Assembly (NCBI GenBank): GCA_964440915.1
Contig: CAYTTV010000044.1
Coordinates: 1-28,849, forward strand
From: CAMPJM01 sp964440915
GTDB lineage: Bacteria > Bacteroidota > Bacteroidia > Cytophagales > Cyclobacteriaceae
DNA length: 28,849 nucleotides
Reading direction: 5' to 3'
The notes beneath the pieces were generated by a model. It did no database searches, was not told the origin of the DNA, and was given only the letters and a program-made list of their open reading frames with translations. Both the position numbers and the translations under genes were made by a program. The stretch's first letter is position 1. Each line of letters starts with the position of its first letter. Below, one piece after another: positions 9,034-16,093 of the stretch.

Positions 9034-9107
9034 TAGGGCCAAAAGGACATGAAGCAAAAAATCGTTACATACCTGTGAAATAATTTCATTAATTAGAATT
9101 AACTCCT

Positions 9108-9115
9108 TAAATTTG
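9108..9115 (+). promoter_or_regulatory. Candidate -7 promoter element for the DUF177-rpmF unit
   Basis: TAAATTTG (TAnnTTTG consensus) lies 35 bases before the DUF177 ATG at 9151, a spacing that gives a short leader starting near 9120. The -33 box is poor: only TTTC near 9084. Confidence 0.5.
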
Positions 9116-9129
9116 CGGTCTTAATTAAA

Positions 9130-9147
9130 ATGGTAAAGAAAGGCTGA
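9130..9147 (+). other. Five-codon upstream ORF (MVKKG)
   Basis: ATG GTA AAG AAA GGC TGA lies inside the expected short leader and ends 3 bases before the DUF177 ATG. It could couple ribosomes to the main start or be accidental. Confidence 0.3.
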
Positions 9148-9150
9148 GGG

Positions 9151-9681
9151 ATGAAAGGCTTAAGCAAATTCAATATTGAGATTTATAAGCTAGCCAATGT
9201 CAAACATGAATTTGATTTTGAAATTGACGATGCTTTCTTTGCGCTCTTTGAGAACAGTCCTGTTTCGGAAGGGCAGGTGAAAGTACAAGTTTCGATAGAC
9301 AAACGAGAAAACCTGATCGAGGTTAACTTTCATTTTAAGGGTGAAATCACCTTAGTTTGCGACAGGAGTTTGGAACTTTACCAACAGGCCATTGCACTTG
9401 AGGAAAAGCTCCTCTACAAATATGGAGAAGAGGAGAAGGAAATAGATGAGCAGGTTTCTATAATTACCAAGCAGACGCAGGTCATAAATATAGGGCAATT
9501 TATATATGAAACCATAGCCCTCTCCGTTCCTTACAAGAAGCTCCATCCAAAGTTTCTTGAACAAGGGTTCGAGAGCGAGGAAGGCTCGATGATATACCGC
9601 GACAGCACCGAGGAAGCTGACGAAGAAAATGAACCTGTAGATCCCAGATGGGAAATATTAAAGAATTTAAAAAACAATTAA
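9151..9681 (+). CDS. YceD-family protein (DUF177), large-subunit rRNA accumulation
   Basis: 176-residue member of DUF177/YceD. In E. coli and in plant homologues the family is needed for normal 23S rRNA accumulation, and the gene sits directly before rpmF in many bacteria, as here (17 bases apart). The family features seen are a central beta segment ending LVCDRSLELYQQAI at about 70-83, where many relatives have a C-x-R-C motif, and an acidic C-terminal half with EEADEENEPVDPRWE near 157-171 followed by a WEILKNLKNN-type ending. The usual second Cys of the motif is Ser. The start at 9151 fits the -7 element at 9108. The assignment rests mainly on synteny plus this motif. Confidence 0.85.
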   Translation: MKGLSKFNIEIYKLANVKHEFDFEIDDAFFALFENSPVSEGQVKVQVSIDKRENLIEVNFHFKGEITLVCDRSLELYQQAIALEEKLLYKYGEEEKEIDEQVSIITKQTQVINIGQFIYETIALSVPYKKLHPKFLEQGFESEEGSMIYRDSTEEADEENEPVDPRWEILKNLKNN

Positions 9682-9698
9682 TTTAAATAGTTATAACA

Positions 9699-9890
9699 AT
9701 GGCGCATCCTAAACGCAAAACGTCCAAATCTAGAAGAGATAAAAGAAGAACGCACTATAAAGCCGAGGCGAAAAACCTATCGATATGCCCAACAACCGGC
9801 GAGCTACATTTACCTCACAGGGCTTATTGGCACGAGGGGAAATTGTACTGGAAAGGCCAAGTTGTAATGGAAAAAGATGTCTTGGTTTAG
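9699..9890 (+). CDS. rpmF: 50S ribosomal protein L32
   Basis: 63-residue L32. It begins MAHPKRKTSKSRRDKRRTH, the basic N-terminal arm that enters the large subunit near the peptidyl-transferase region. It continues through CPTTGELHLPHRAYWHEG. It has a single Cys, so the four-Cys zinc ribbon of many L32 proteins is absent; this is the zinc-independent form usual in Bacteroidota (from memory). It follows DUF177 and is closed by a strong terminator at 9919-9972, so fabH downstream is a separate transcript. Confidence 0.97.
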   Translation: MAHPKRKTSKSRRDKRRTHYKAEAKNLSICPTTGELHLPHRAYWHEGKLYWKGQVVMEKDVLV

Positions 9891-9918
9891 AAGAGCAAGC
9901 ATACTTCAATAAATCTTA

Positions 9919-9972
9919 AAGCAGCTTTATTATTCAGGTAAACTTGAAGAGTAAAGCTGTTTGTTATTTTAA
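9919..9972 (+). terminator. Rho-independent terminator after rpmF
   Basis: Nested stem: 9919-9929 (AAGCAGCTTTA) pairs with 9952-9962 allowing one G-U pair. Inside it, TTCAGG (9933-9938) pairs with CTTGAA (9943-9948) around a TAAA loop. A U-rich run (9960-9972) follows. Located 28 bases after the rpmF stop. Confidence 0.75.
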
Positions 9973-10288
9973 AGGTGTATGCCTACAATTTCAAAAGACC
10001 TAAGTTGTTAAGGCAATACTTGTAGGGCCATTCGTAAGGGGAAAAATCTCGAAGCCAAGGCGCTTTTGAAGGAAACCCGATCTAGGCAGATTGAAGAAAG
10101 GCAAAAAGCTACGGCCTTGTCTCCATTAACGTAAGCGGCCATTATTATATAACGCTAACAACTAGACATACCAACAGCTGCCATCTCCGATGTAAACTGG
10201 GCAATTATATCTTCAAGTATTTCTATAAAGCTTTTCTAGCCTATCGAAAAATTTGAAATAGCATTTTCACCTACTATATTGCACCTAT
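9973..10288. other. Gene-free stretch with a GC-richer structured island
   Basis: No convincing gene lies between the rpmF terminator and the fabH promoter. About 10010-10140 is GC-richer than its flanks. It contains a bulged dyad: CAAGGCGCTTTT (10056-10067) pairs with AAAAGC (10104-10109) and GCCTTG (10114-10119), leaving a TACG bulge and a 36-base loop. Frames through the island lack good starts or are short. It may be a small structured RNA, a dispersed palindromic repeat or a gene relic. The plsX gene that sits between rpmF and fabH in many other bacteria is not here. Confidence 0.45.
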
Positions 10289-10296
10289 TAAATTTG
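10289..10296 (+). promoter_or_regulatory. Candidate -7 promoter element for fabH
   Basis: TAAATTTG, 72 bases before the fabH ATG and downstream of the rpmF terminator. A TTTTC stretch near 10264 is the best -33 candidate. The predicted start of transcription falls at the beginning of the hairpin pair annotated next. Confidence 0.5.
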
Positions 10297-10350
10297 CTTT
10301 TCCGTGCGGAAAAGCGACAGCAAAATTTTCAATACCTGCTGTCGAAAATT
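10296..10350 (+). promoter_or_regulatory. Overlapping stem-loops in the fabH leader
   Basis: Three dyads share bases. The first is GCTTTTCC/GGAAAAGC (10296-10303 with 10308-10315, loop GTGC). The second is CGACAGCA/TGCTGTCG (10315-10322 with 10337-10344). The third is AATTTTC/GAAAATT (10324-10330 with 10344-10350). The second and third cannot fully form together, which is the layout of a switch or attenuator, though no terminator U-tract is evident. Role is inference. Confidence 0.45.
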
Positions 10351-10367
10351 ACTAAAAATATTAAAAC

Positions 10368-11357
10368 ATGGGTAAAATAAGAGCAGCTATAACCGGAGTA
10401 CATGGATATGTGCCTGACTATATCCTAACCAACAAGGAGCTAGAAACTATCGTTGAAACGAATGATGAATGGATCACTAGTCGGACGGGCATAAAAGAAA
10501 GAAGGATATTGAAGGGAGAAAACCAAGGGACATCTGTATTGGCCATAGAAGCGGTGAAAGGGCTCTTGAAAAAAACCCAAACTAATCCAGAAGACATCGA
10601 TCTCATCATATGTGCCACCACTACGCCCGATATGTTATTTCCAGCCACCGCCAACATAGTAGGCGATCAAGTGGGCGCAAAAAATGCATTTGGTTATGAT
10701 CTTTCGGCTGCCTGTTCTGGCTTTCTCTTTGCCCTCACAACCGGGGCACAATTTGTAGAAACGGGAAAGTACAAAAAGGTGGTGGTGATTGGAGCGGATA
10801 AGATGTCCTCTATTGTCGATTATCAGGACAGGTCGACCTGCATCCTGTTTGGCGATGGGGGCGGTGCCGTATTGTTGGAACCAACGGAAGAAGAATTTGG
10901 GATAATGGATGCCATATTAAAGTCTGATGGGACGGGAGCGCCCTACTTGCACATGAAAGCAGGTGGCAGCAGAAGACCTGCTTCTGCACAAACTGTGAAT
11001 GCAAGAGAACATTTCGTATATCAAGAAGGGGCGGCAGTATTTAAGTTTGCTGTTACCAATATGGCCGAGGTATCCGCGGAAATCATGGCTAAAAACAATC
11101 TTCAGTCAGAAGATATCGCTTGGTTAGTGCCTCATCAAGCCAATAAAAGGATAATCGATGCAACCGCCAATAGAATGGGGATAAGCGGGGAAAAAGTAAT
11201 GATGAATATCCATAAGTATGGGAACACCACTAGTGGAACAATTCCCTTGTGTTTATGGGATTATGAAGGCACGCTAAAAAAGGGAGATAATTTGGTACTG
11301 TCTGCTTTTGGCGGAGGATTTACCTGGGGTGCAATATACCTGAAGTGGGCATATTAA
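10368..11357 (+). CDS. fabH: Beta-ketoacyl-ACP synthase III
   Basis: FabH condenses acetyl-CoA (or another acyl-CoA primer) with malonyl-ACP to start fatty-acid synthesis. At 329 aa it has the usual length. The Cys-His-Asn triad is C116 (DLSAACSGF), H256 (VPHQAN) and N286 (KYGNTTSG). It starts MGKIRAAITGVHGYVP, has the family motif NDEWITSRTGIKER (32-45), and ends in AFGGGFTWGA. The gene precedes efp, accB and accC on the same strand, so FabH is encoded beside the biotin and carboxylase subunits that make malonyl-CoA. Primer choice (straight or branched) cannot be read from sequence; branched primers are common in this phylum. Confidence 0.96.
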   Translation: MGKIRAAITGVHGYVPDYILTNKELETIVETNDEWITSRTGIKERRILKGENQGTSVLAIEAVKGLLKKTQTNPEDIDLIICATTTPDMLFPATANIVGDQVGAKNAFGYDLSAACSGFLFALTTGAQFVETGKYKKVVVIGADKMSSIVDYQDRSTCILFGDGGGAVLLEPTEEEFGIMDAILKSDGTGAPYLHMKAGGSRRPASAQTVNAREHFVYQEGAAVFKFAVTNMAEVSAEIMAKNNLQSEDIAWLVPHQANKRIIDATANRMGISGEKVMMNIHKYGNTTSGTIPLCLWDYEGTLKKGDNLVLSAFGGGFTWGAIYLKWAY

Positions 11358-11521
11358 ACTTAAAACGGAGCGGATTAGGAAGATGAGGGGATGAAAACGG
11401 CAAAATATTGACGGATGAGCCACGCTGTCGTTGTAAATTGCAACATAAAGCGTTGAATTTTAAATATGAATTTTTAAAACGGGGATGGAAAAACCTTAAC
11501 GTCTATTTGCAATTAAATTAT

Positions 11522-11529
11522 TACTTTTG
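11522..11529 (+). promoter_or_regulatory. Candidate -7 promoter element for efp
   Basis: TACTTTTG fits TAnnTTTG and lies 29 bases before the efp ATG, in a 201-base gap after fabH. A TTTG at 11506-11509 is too close to serve as the -33 box, so only the -7 element is supported. Confidence 0.4.
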
Positions 11530-11558
11530 ACAAATTAAATAACAAGAATTAAGAATAA

Positions 11559-12122
11559 ATGGCAAGTACTGCAGATTTTAAAAATGGGTTATGCATTGAG
11601 TTTAACAATGACCTATATACTATTGTTGAATTTCAGCATGTTAAGCCAGGAAAAGGTGCCGCTTTTGTGAGAACAAAACTCAAAAGCCTTACCACAGGCA
11701 GGGTGCTAGAAAACACTTTCAACTCTGGCGTGAAAATTACCACAGCCCGAATTGAAAGAAGGCCACACCAATTTCTCTACAAAGATGATATGGGATATCA
11801 CTTTATGGACAGCGGCAGTTTTGAGCAAGTTACCTTGGATGAAAAACTGATCAATGCGCCTGGTTTGTTGAAAGAAGGGCAAGAAGTTGAAGTAATATTT
11901 CACGACGAAACGGAAACGCCTTTGAGTTGCGAATTGCCTGCTTTTGTAGAACTCGTAATTACATACACTGAACCCGGTCTAAAGGGAGACACTGCCACGA
12001 ACGCTTCCAAAGCAGCTGTTTTGGAAACTGGAGCAGAAATTCAGGTACCGCTTTTTATTGATCAAGATGAAAAAATAAGGGTAGATACAAGAACTCACTC
12101 CTACTACGAGCGGGTAAAATAA
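11559..12122 (+). CDS. efp: Elongation factor P
   Basis: EF-P enters the ribosomal E site and relieves stalling at polyproline stretches. At 187 aa the three-domain length is complete. Domain I has EFQHVKPGKGAAFVRTKLKS. K32 at the tip of the PGKG loop is the position modified by beta-lysylation (EpmA) or 5-aminopentanol in other bacteria; the modification used here, if any, is not encoded in this window. The family signature in domain III is seen near the C-terminus (KIRVDTRTHSYYERV). It lies between fabH and accB; this placement with acc genes is familiar in Bacteroidota and other bacteria. A -7 element upstream suggests it can be transcribed apart from fabH. Confidence 0.97.
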   Translation: MASTADFKNGLCIEFNNDLYTIVEFQHVKPGKGAAFVRTKLKSLTTGRVLENTFNSGVKITTARIERRPHQFLYKDDMGYHFMDSGSFEQVTLDEKLINAPGLLKEGQEVEVIFHDETETPLSCELPAFVELVITYTEPGLKGDTATNASKAAVLETGAEIQVPLFIDQDEKIRVDTRTHSYYERVK

Positions 12123-12214
12123 GCCCTAACCATTCAATAAAATAACAGAACAAAAAGGTTTTCCCATAGTCATCAGGTGAAGGCCATTTGTAAACAAATA
12201 AGAAACGAATACTC

Positions 12215-12679
12215 ATGAAAGCAAAAGAAATTCAGGAACTCATAGATTTCATTTCCAAGTCGGGTTTGGAAGAGGTAAATATTGAAACCGAAGAGTTTAA
12301 GATCAAGGTAAGGAAAAGCCCGAAGGTAGAAGCGAAATACATCGAAACATCTGCGGCAGCCATTACGGGCACATCTGTGGCCCCGCAAGCAGAAACTCCT
12401 GCTGCCTCCACCCCTCCACCTGCAAGTGATGAGAGCAAATATGTCACTATTAAATCTCCTATGATTGGCACTTTTTATAGGTCATCAAGTCCAGAGGCTG
12501 ATGCATTTGTAAAAGAAGGAGACAAGGTTACCGTAGGACAGCCAGTGTGCATAGTAGAGGCTATGAAACTTTTCAATGAAATAGAATCTGAGGTCTCTGG
12601 AAAGATTGTAAAAATATTGTTGGACAACGCTTCACCTGTAGAATATGACCAACCTTTATTCTTGGTTGATCCATCATAA
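12215..12679 (+). CDS. accB: Acetyl-CoA carboxylase biotin carboxyl carrier protein
   Basis: BCCP carries the biotin that shuttles carboxyl groups from AccC to the carboxyltransferase (AccA/AccD, not in this window). 154 aa. An N-terminal dimerisation-like helix (MKAKEIQELIDFISKSGLEE) is followed by an Ala/Pro/Thr-rich flexible linker at about 45-71. The biotinyl domain has SPMIGTFYRSSSP (81-93) and the EAMKLFNEIE motif (115-124), with the biotin-accepting lysine at 118. Hydrophobic C-terminal strands QPLFLV close the domain. accC follows 73 bases later. Confidence 0.96.
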   Translation: MKAKEIQELIDFISKSGLEEVNIETEEFKIKVRKSPKVEAKYIETSAAAITGTSVAPQAETPAASTPPPASDESKYVTIKSPMIGTFYRSSSPEADAFVKEGDKVTVGQPVCIVEAMKLFNEIESEVSGKIVKILLDNASPVEYDQPLFLVDPS

Positions 12680-12717
12680 ACCGTAATAAACCGCTTACAG
12701 GTTTCGAAAAGGGTTTA

Positions 12718-12741
12718 GAAGAATTCTTCATTAACGTTAAT
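12718..12741 (+). promoter_or_regulatory. Two abutting 12-bp palindromes before accC
   Basis: GAAGAATTCTTC (12718-12729) and ATTAACGTTAAT (12730-12741) are each perfect palindromes with no gap between them. They end 11 bases before the accC start. They may be a protein-binding site or leader structure; no known operator matches from memory. Confidence 0.35.
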
Positions 12742-12752
12742 AATTATTTGTT

Positions 12753-14102
12753 GTGTTTAAAAAAATATTAATTGCCAATCGAGGGGAAATAGCGTTAAGG
12801 ATCATTAGGACTTGCCGTGAAATGGGAATACGCACTGTCGCTGTCTATTCTACTGTAGACCGGGAAAGCCTACATGTAAGATTCGCCGACGAGGCAGTGT
12901 GCATAGGTCCTGCTATTAGCAAGTTGTCTTATTTGAATATACCCAATATTATTGCTGCAGCAGAAATCACCAACGCCGATGCTATCCATCCAGGTTATGG
13001 ATTTCTTGCTGAAAACGCTGAATTTTCAAGAGTTTGCCAAGAATACAATATAAAATTTATAGGTGCCAGCCCAGAAATGATTAACAAAATGGGTGACAAG
13101 GCTACTGCCAAGGACACCATGAAAAAAGCGGGCGTACCAACAATACCAGGCTCAGAGGGTTTATTAAATTCCAAAGAAGAAGGGTTGAAGATTGCCAACG
13201 AAATTGGTTATCCAATAATATTGAAAGCAACTGCTGGCGGCGGTGGCAAAGGCATGCGTATCGTACATAGCGACAAAGGTTTTGAAAAAGCATGGAATGA
13301 TGCCAAACAAGAGGCTGCAGCTTCATTTGGCAACGACGGGCTTTACCTGGAAAAATTTATTGAAGAACCTCGTCATATCGAAATACAAATCGTGGGTGAC
13401 AAAACTGGACGAGCTTGCCATCTTTCCGAAAGAGACTGCTCTATTCAAAGAAGGCATCAAAAGCTCGTAGAAGAAACCCCCTCTCCTATCGTAAGCCAAG
13501 AGCTAAGAGAAAAGATGGGGCAAGCTGCCATAGCAGGAGCAGAAGCCATCAACTATGAAGGGGCAGGGACTATTGAATTTCTTGTAGACAAGCACGGAGA
13601 CTTCTATTTTATGGAGATGAATACCCGAATTCAGGTTGAGCATCCTATTACAGAAGAAGTCACGGATTTTGATCTCATAAAGGAACAAATAAAAGTAGCG
13701 GCCGGAATTGAGATATCTGGCAAAAACTACTTTCCAAAAACCTTTGCGATGGAATGCCGGATAAATGCCGAAGATCCAGCCAATGGTTTCAGACCGAGCC
13801 CTGGTAAAATCACGAATCTGCATATCCCTGGTGGACATGGTGTGCGGGTAGATAGTCACGTATATGCTGGCTATACCATACCCCCTAACTATGACTCAAT
13901 GATTGCAAAGCTTATAGTGAGCGGACAATCAAGAGAGGAAACCATCACTAGAATGAAGCGGGCGTTGCAAGAATTTGTAATCGAAGGAATAAAAACCACT
14001 ATTCCATTTCACATAAAGTTGATGGATGACGAGGCTTTCAAATCTGGAAAATTTACCACTGCCTTTATGGACACCTTTGACCTTTCTACATTGGAAGGAT
14101 AA
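12753..14102 (+). CDS. accC: Acetyl-CoA carboxylase biotin carboxylase subunit
   Basis: AccC carboxylates the biotin of AccB using ATP and bicarbonate. At 449 aa it is of normal length. The start is a GTG (MFKKILIANRGEIALRI), which fixes the reading from the conserved first residues; no ATG lies upstream in frame. Motifs include IHPGYGFLAENAEF, the ATP-grasp glycine loop ATAGGGGKGMRIV, the bicarbonate/biotin region ERDCSIQRRHQKLVEE, and MEMNTRIQVEHPITE with catalytic Glu and Arg residues. It is the last gene of the fabH-efp-accB-accC block and is followed 28 bases later by a strong terminator. Confidence 0.97.
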   Translation: MFKKILIANRGEIALRIIRTCREMGIRTVAVYSTVDRESLHVRFADEAVCIGPAISKLSYLNIPNIIAAAEITNADAIHPGYGFLAENAEFSRVCQEYNIKFIGASPEMINKMGDKATAKDTMKKAGVPTIPGSEGLLNSKEEGLKIANEIGYPIILKATAGGGGKGMRIVHSDKGFEKAWNDAKQEAAASFGNDGLYLEKFIEEPRHIEIQIVGDKTGRACHLSERDCSIQRRHQKLVEETPSPIVSQELREKMGQAAIAGAEAINYEGAGTIEFLVDKHGDFYFMEMNTRIQVEHPITEEVTDFDLIKEQIKVAAGIEISGKNYFPKTFAMECRINAEDPANGFRPSPGKITNLHIPGGHGVRVDSHVYAGYTIPPNYDSMIAKLIVSGQSREETITRMKRALQEFVIEGIKTTIPFHIKLMDDEAFKSGKFTTAFMDTFDLSTLEG

Positions 14103-14129
14103 GATAAAATAAGAGACCTTATATTGATT

Positions 14130-14166
14130 TCCCTGTCTGATTCAAAAAATCGACAGGGATTTTTTT
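14130..14166 (+). terminator. Rho-independent terminator after accC
   Basis: TCCCTGTC (14130-14137) pairs with GACAGGGA (14152-14159). Inside, GATT (14139-14142) pairs with AATC (14148-14151), with one bulged T. A run of seven T follows (14160-14166). On the minus strand no U-tract follows, so it serves the plus-strand acc transcript. Confidence 0.88.
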
Positions 14167-14194
14167 ATAGTTTTCGTTAGGCTGACGTCTACTA

Positions 14195-15322
14195 TCACAA
14201 ATCCCTCCACCAATAATCAACCGCAACGGCCTTCTCCCCTATTTTTACCACTTCTCCGATCTTTGGAGCTATATAAGGAACGGCTATTCCCTGCGCTGCA
14301 ATATCAATTCTTTCTATTGGATCTGTCCATGCATGCATGGCTAACCTAAAGGCGCCCCAATGAATGGGCATAAATATCTTGGCCTGAACATCTTGTGCCG
14401 CCATTGCGGTTTGCTCAGGCAGCATGTGGATATTTTCCCATCGCTTGTCATATTGCCCACACTCCAACATAGCAAGATCAAAAGGCCCGTATGTTTCTCC
14501 TATGGTTTTAAAATGGGGCCCATAACCACTATCGCCACTGAAAAATATATTAGCCTCAAGGGATTGAATGACCCATGAGCTCCATAAGGTTGAATTTCTA
14601 TCCGTCAAACCCCTGCCTGAAAAATGTCTTGCTGGCGTGCATACAAAAGTAATTCCTTCATGCACCACCGAATCGCCCCAATTCATTTCGTGTATCTTTC
14701 CTTTGTCGACTCCCCAAGCTTCCAAATGAGCGCCTACACCTAAGGGCACATAAAACTGCTTTACTTTATCCTTCAATTTCAGCACTGAACCATAATCCAA
14801 ATGATCATAATGATCGTGGGAATAAACAACCACATCAATAGCTGGCAATTCTTCAGGCGTTATGGGCAATGCGTATTCAAACCTTTTCCCGCCCACCACC
14901 GGGTGCGGAGCCGGTGCGTTGCTAAACATCGGGTCGATCAGGATGTTAAGACCGTTCATTTTTAACAAAAATGAAGAATGTCCAAACCACATAAGTATGT
15001 TTTCCTTACTCTCCTCAATATTAAGTGAATCGATTGGTATAACAGGAATTGGGTTGGCGGGACGACTGTCTGATACGCCTTTTATATGATCACGCAATAC
15101 AGAGGCAATGGTAGCCAAATCCATATGCATGTCTGTAGGTACCAGGTTTACAAATTTCCCGTTGCTAAAGTTGGATGCTAAAGTATAACGCTTCGTTTGT
15201 TCGGCATCAGGTCGGCCGCCAAATTGGGGATTTAAATGAAGGAAGAGAAACCCAACCAAGATCAAGATGATCAATAACATTCCTATGGCTAAGCATATCA
15301 TTTTAAAAATTGACCCTAACAT
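14195..15322 (-). CDS. Membrane-anchored metallo-beta-lactamase-fold hydrolase (NAPE-PLD/UlaG-like)
   Basis: 375 aa. An N-terminal hydrophobic segment (about 7-30) anchors or exports the protein, followed by a large MBL-fold domain. The metal-site residues are H169, H171, D173 and H174 (YSHDHYDHLD), H233 (PARHFSGRG), D264 (FSGDSGYG) and H321 (MPIHWGAF). MWFGHSSFLLKMNG (111-124) and ILIDPMFS are typical of the N-acyl-phosphatidylethanolamine phospholipase D-like and UlaG-like branch; bacterial relatives have been annotated as RomA-type proteins. The true substrate (phospholipid, lactone or other) cannot be set from sequence. It follows DUF3109 by 64 bases on the same strand, so the two may share a transcript. 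Confidence 0.88.
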   Translation of the reverse strand: MLGSIFKMICLAIGMLLIILILVGFLFLHLNPQFGGRPDAEQTKRYTLASNFSNGKFVNLVPTDMHMDLATIASVLRDHIKGVSDSRPANPIPVIPIDSLNIEESKENILMWFGHSSFLLKMNGLNILIDPMFSNAPAPHPVVGGKRFEYALPITPEELPAIDVVVYSHDHYDHLDYGSVLKLKDKVKQFYVPLGVGAHLEAWGVDKGKIHEMNWGDSVVHEGITFVCTPARHFSGRGLTDRNSTLWSSWVIQSLEANIFFSGDSGYGPHFKTIGETYGPFDLAMLECGQYDKRWENIHMLPEQTAMAAQDVQAKIFMPIHWGAFRLAMHAWTDPIERIDIAAQGIAVPYIAPKIGEVVKIGEKAVAVDYWWRDL

Positions 15323-15386
15323 TCGTATTATTTATCACTTAATCTTTTCCTACAATCGTTATTTCCTTAATCACAATACCTCAAGA

Positions 15387-15983
15387 CTAAAGTGATACTG
15401 GTCCAACCTCGCCTCCACGTTCTATTTGCTCAACCAAATCTTGATACCATGACTCACCATACTTCCTTATCAATGCTTCTTTCAGAAACTTATACAAGGG
15501 CACATTTAAAGACTTGCCAAATGCACAAGCGGGGCTACATATAGACCAGCGGTCATAGTTCAAAGCATCATAATCTTCATATTTTGTGATACGAATAGGA
15601 TAAAGATGGCAGGAAATCGGCTTTTTAAAATCAATCTTTTTGTCCAGATAGGCTTGTTCTATACCACATTTCAATATCCCGCGATCATCATATATGGCAT
15701 ATGCGCATTCTCTCCCCGCTATTGTCGGTGTAGAAAAATCCCCTTCATAATCGCGTATATATTTGCCCTGAATTTCAATCGCTTTTTTCCCCTCTTCCGA
15801 TAAGTATGGCGCCACATGTGGATAGATCCGTTCCAGTGTCTCCAGTTCATCATCTTCAAGTGGGGCTCCGAGATCTCCCTCAACACAGCATGCCCCTTTA
15901 CACTTTTCAAGATTACAGACGAAAAAATTATCTATAATATCTTCACTTAATATCGCTCTTCCTACAACTAACATATTCTTCAT
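15387..15983 (-). CDS. DUF3109 family cysteine-rich protein
   Basis: 198 aa, no signal peptide or membrane segment, so cytoplasmic. Nine cysteines are placed as in the DUF3109/YkgJ-like metal-cluster group: C23, C28, C32 and C33 (CNLEKCKGACC), C93, C106, C125 (ISCHLYPI), C149 and C153 (CSPAC). The spacing suggests a zinc or iron-sulfur site. The C-terminal third is helical and ends in a Gly/Val-rich tail. Function is unknown in the family. The ATG at 15983 is used; an in-frame ATG three codons on is equally possible. It lies between the MBL-fold hydrolase and the T9SS propeller gene. Confidence 0.85.
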   Translation of the reverse strand: MKNMLVVGRAILSEDIIDNFFVCNLEKCKGACCVEGDLGAPLEDDELETLERIYPHVAPYLSEEGKKAIEIQGKYIRDYEGDFSTPTIAGRECAYAIYDDRGILKCGIEQAYLDKKIDFKKPISCHLYPIRITKYEDYDALNYDRWSICSPACAFGKSLNVPLYKFLKEALIRKYGESWYQDLVEQIERGGEVGPVSL

Positions 15984-16059
15984 TTACACCACGCCATGTC
16001 ACTAACAGACATAAAATTATAACTGCAAATATATTGAATAATGAGCAATATACAGCTAT

Positions 16060-16084
16060 ACGGCTCCTTGGTGTAAGGAGCCGT
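16060..16084 (-). terminator. Stem-loop after the propeller gene, probable terminator
   Basis: A perfect 10-bp stem, ACGGCTCCTT/AAGGAGCCGT (16060-16069 with 16075-16084), with a 5-base loop. It lies 9 bases after the stop of the minus-strand propeller gene. No clear U-tract follows on the minus strand, so termination is probable rather than certain. Confidence 0.6.
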
Positions 16085-16093
16085 TAAATTGCA

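Noticed and set aside
10010..10150. A minus-strand frame of about 44 codons starting MAAYVNGDK in the rpmF-fabH gap.
   Set aside because: It overlaps the structured island, has Ser/Leu/Phe-rich noise-like composition and no leader signal; better explained as antisense of the structured element.
14327..14340. A perfect 14-bp palindrome, CCATGCATGCATGG.
   Set aside because: It lies inside the MBL-fold coding sequence (AMHAW) and fits the codons; no regulatory setting.
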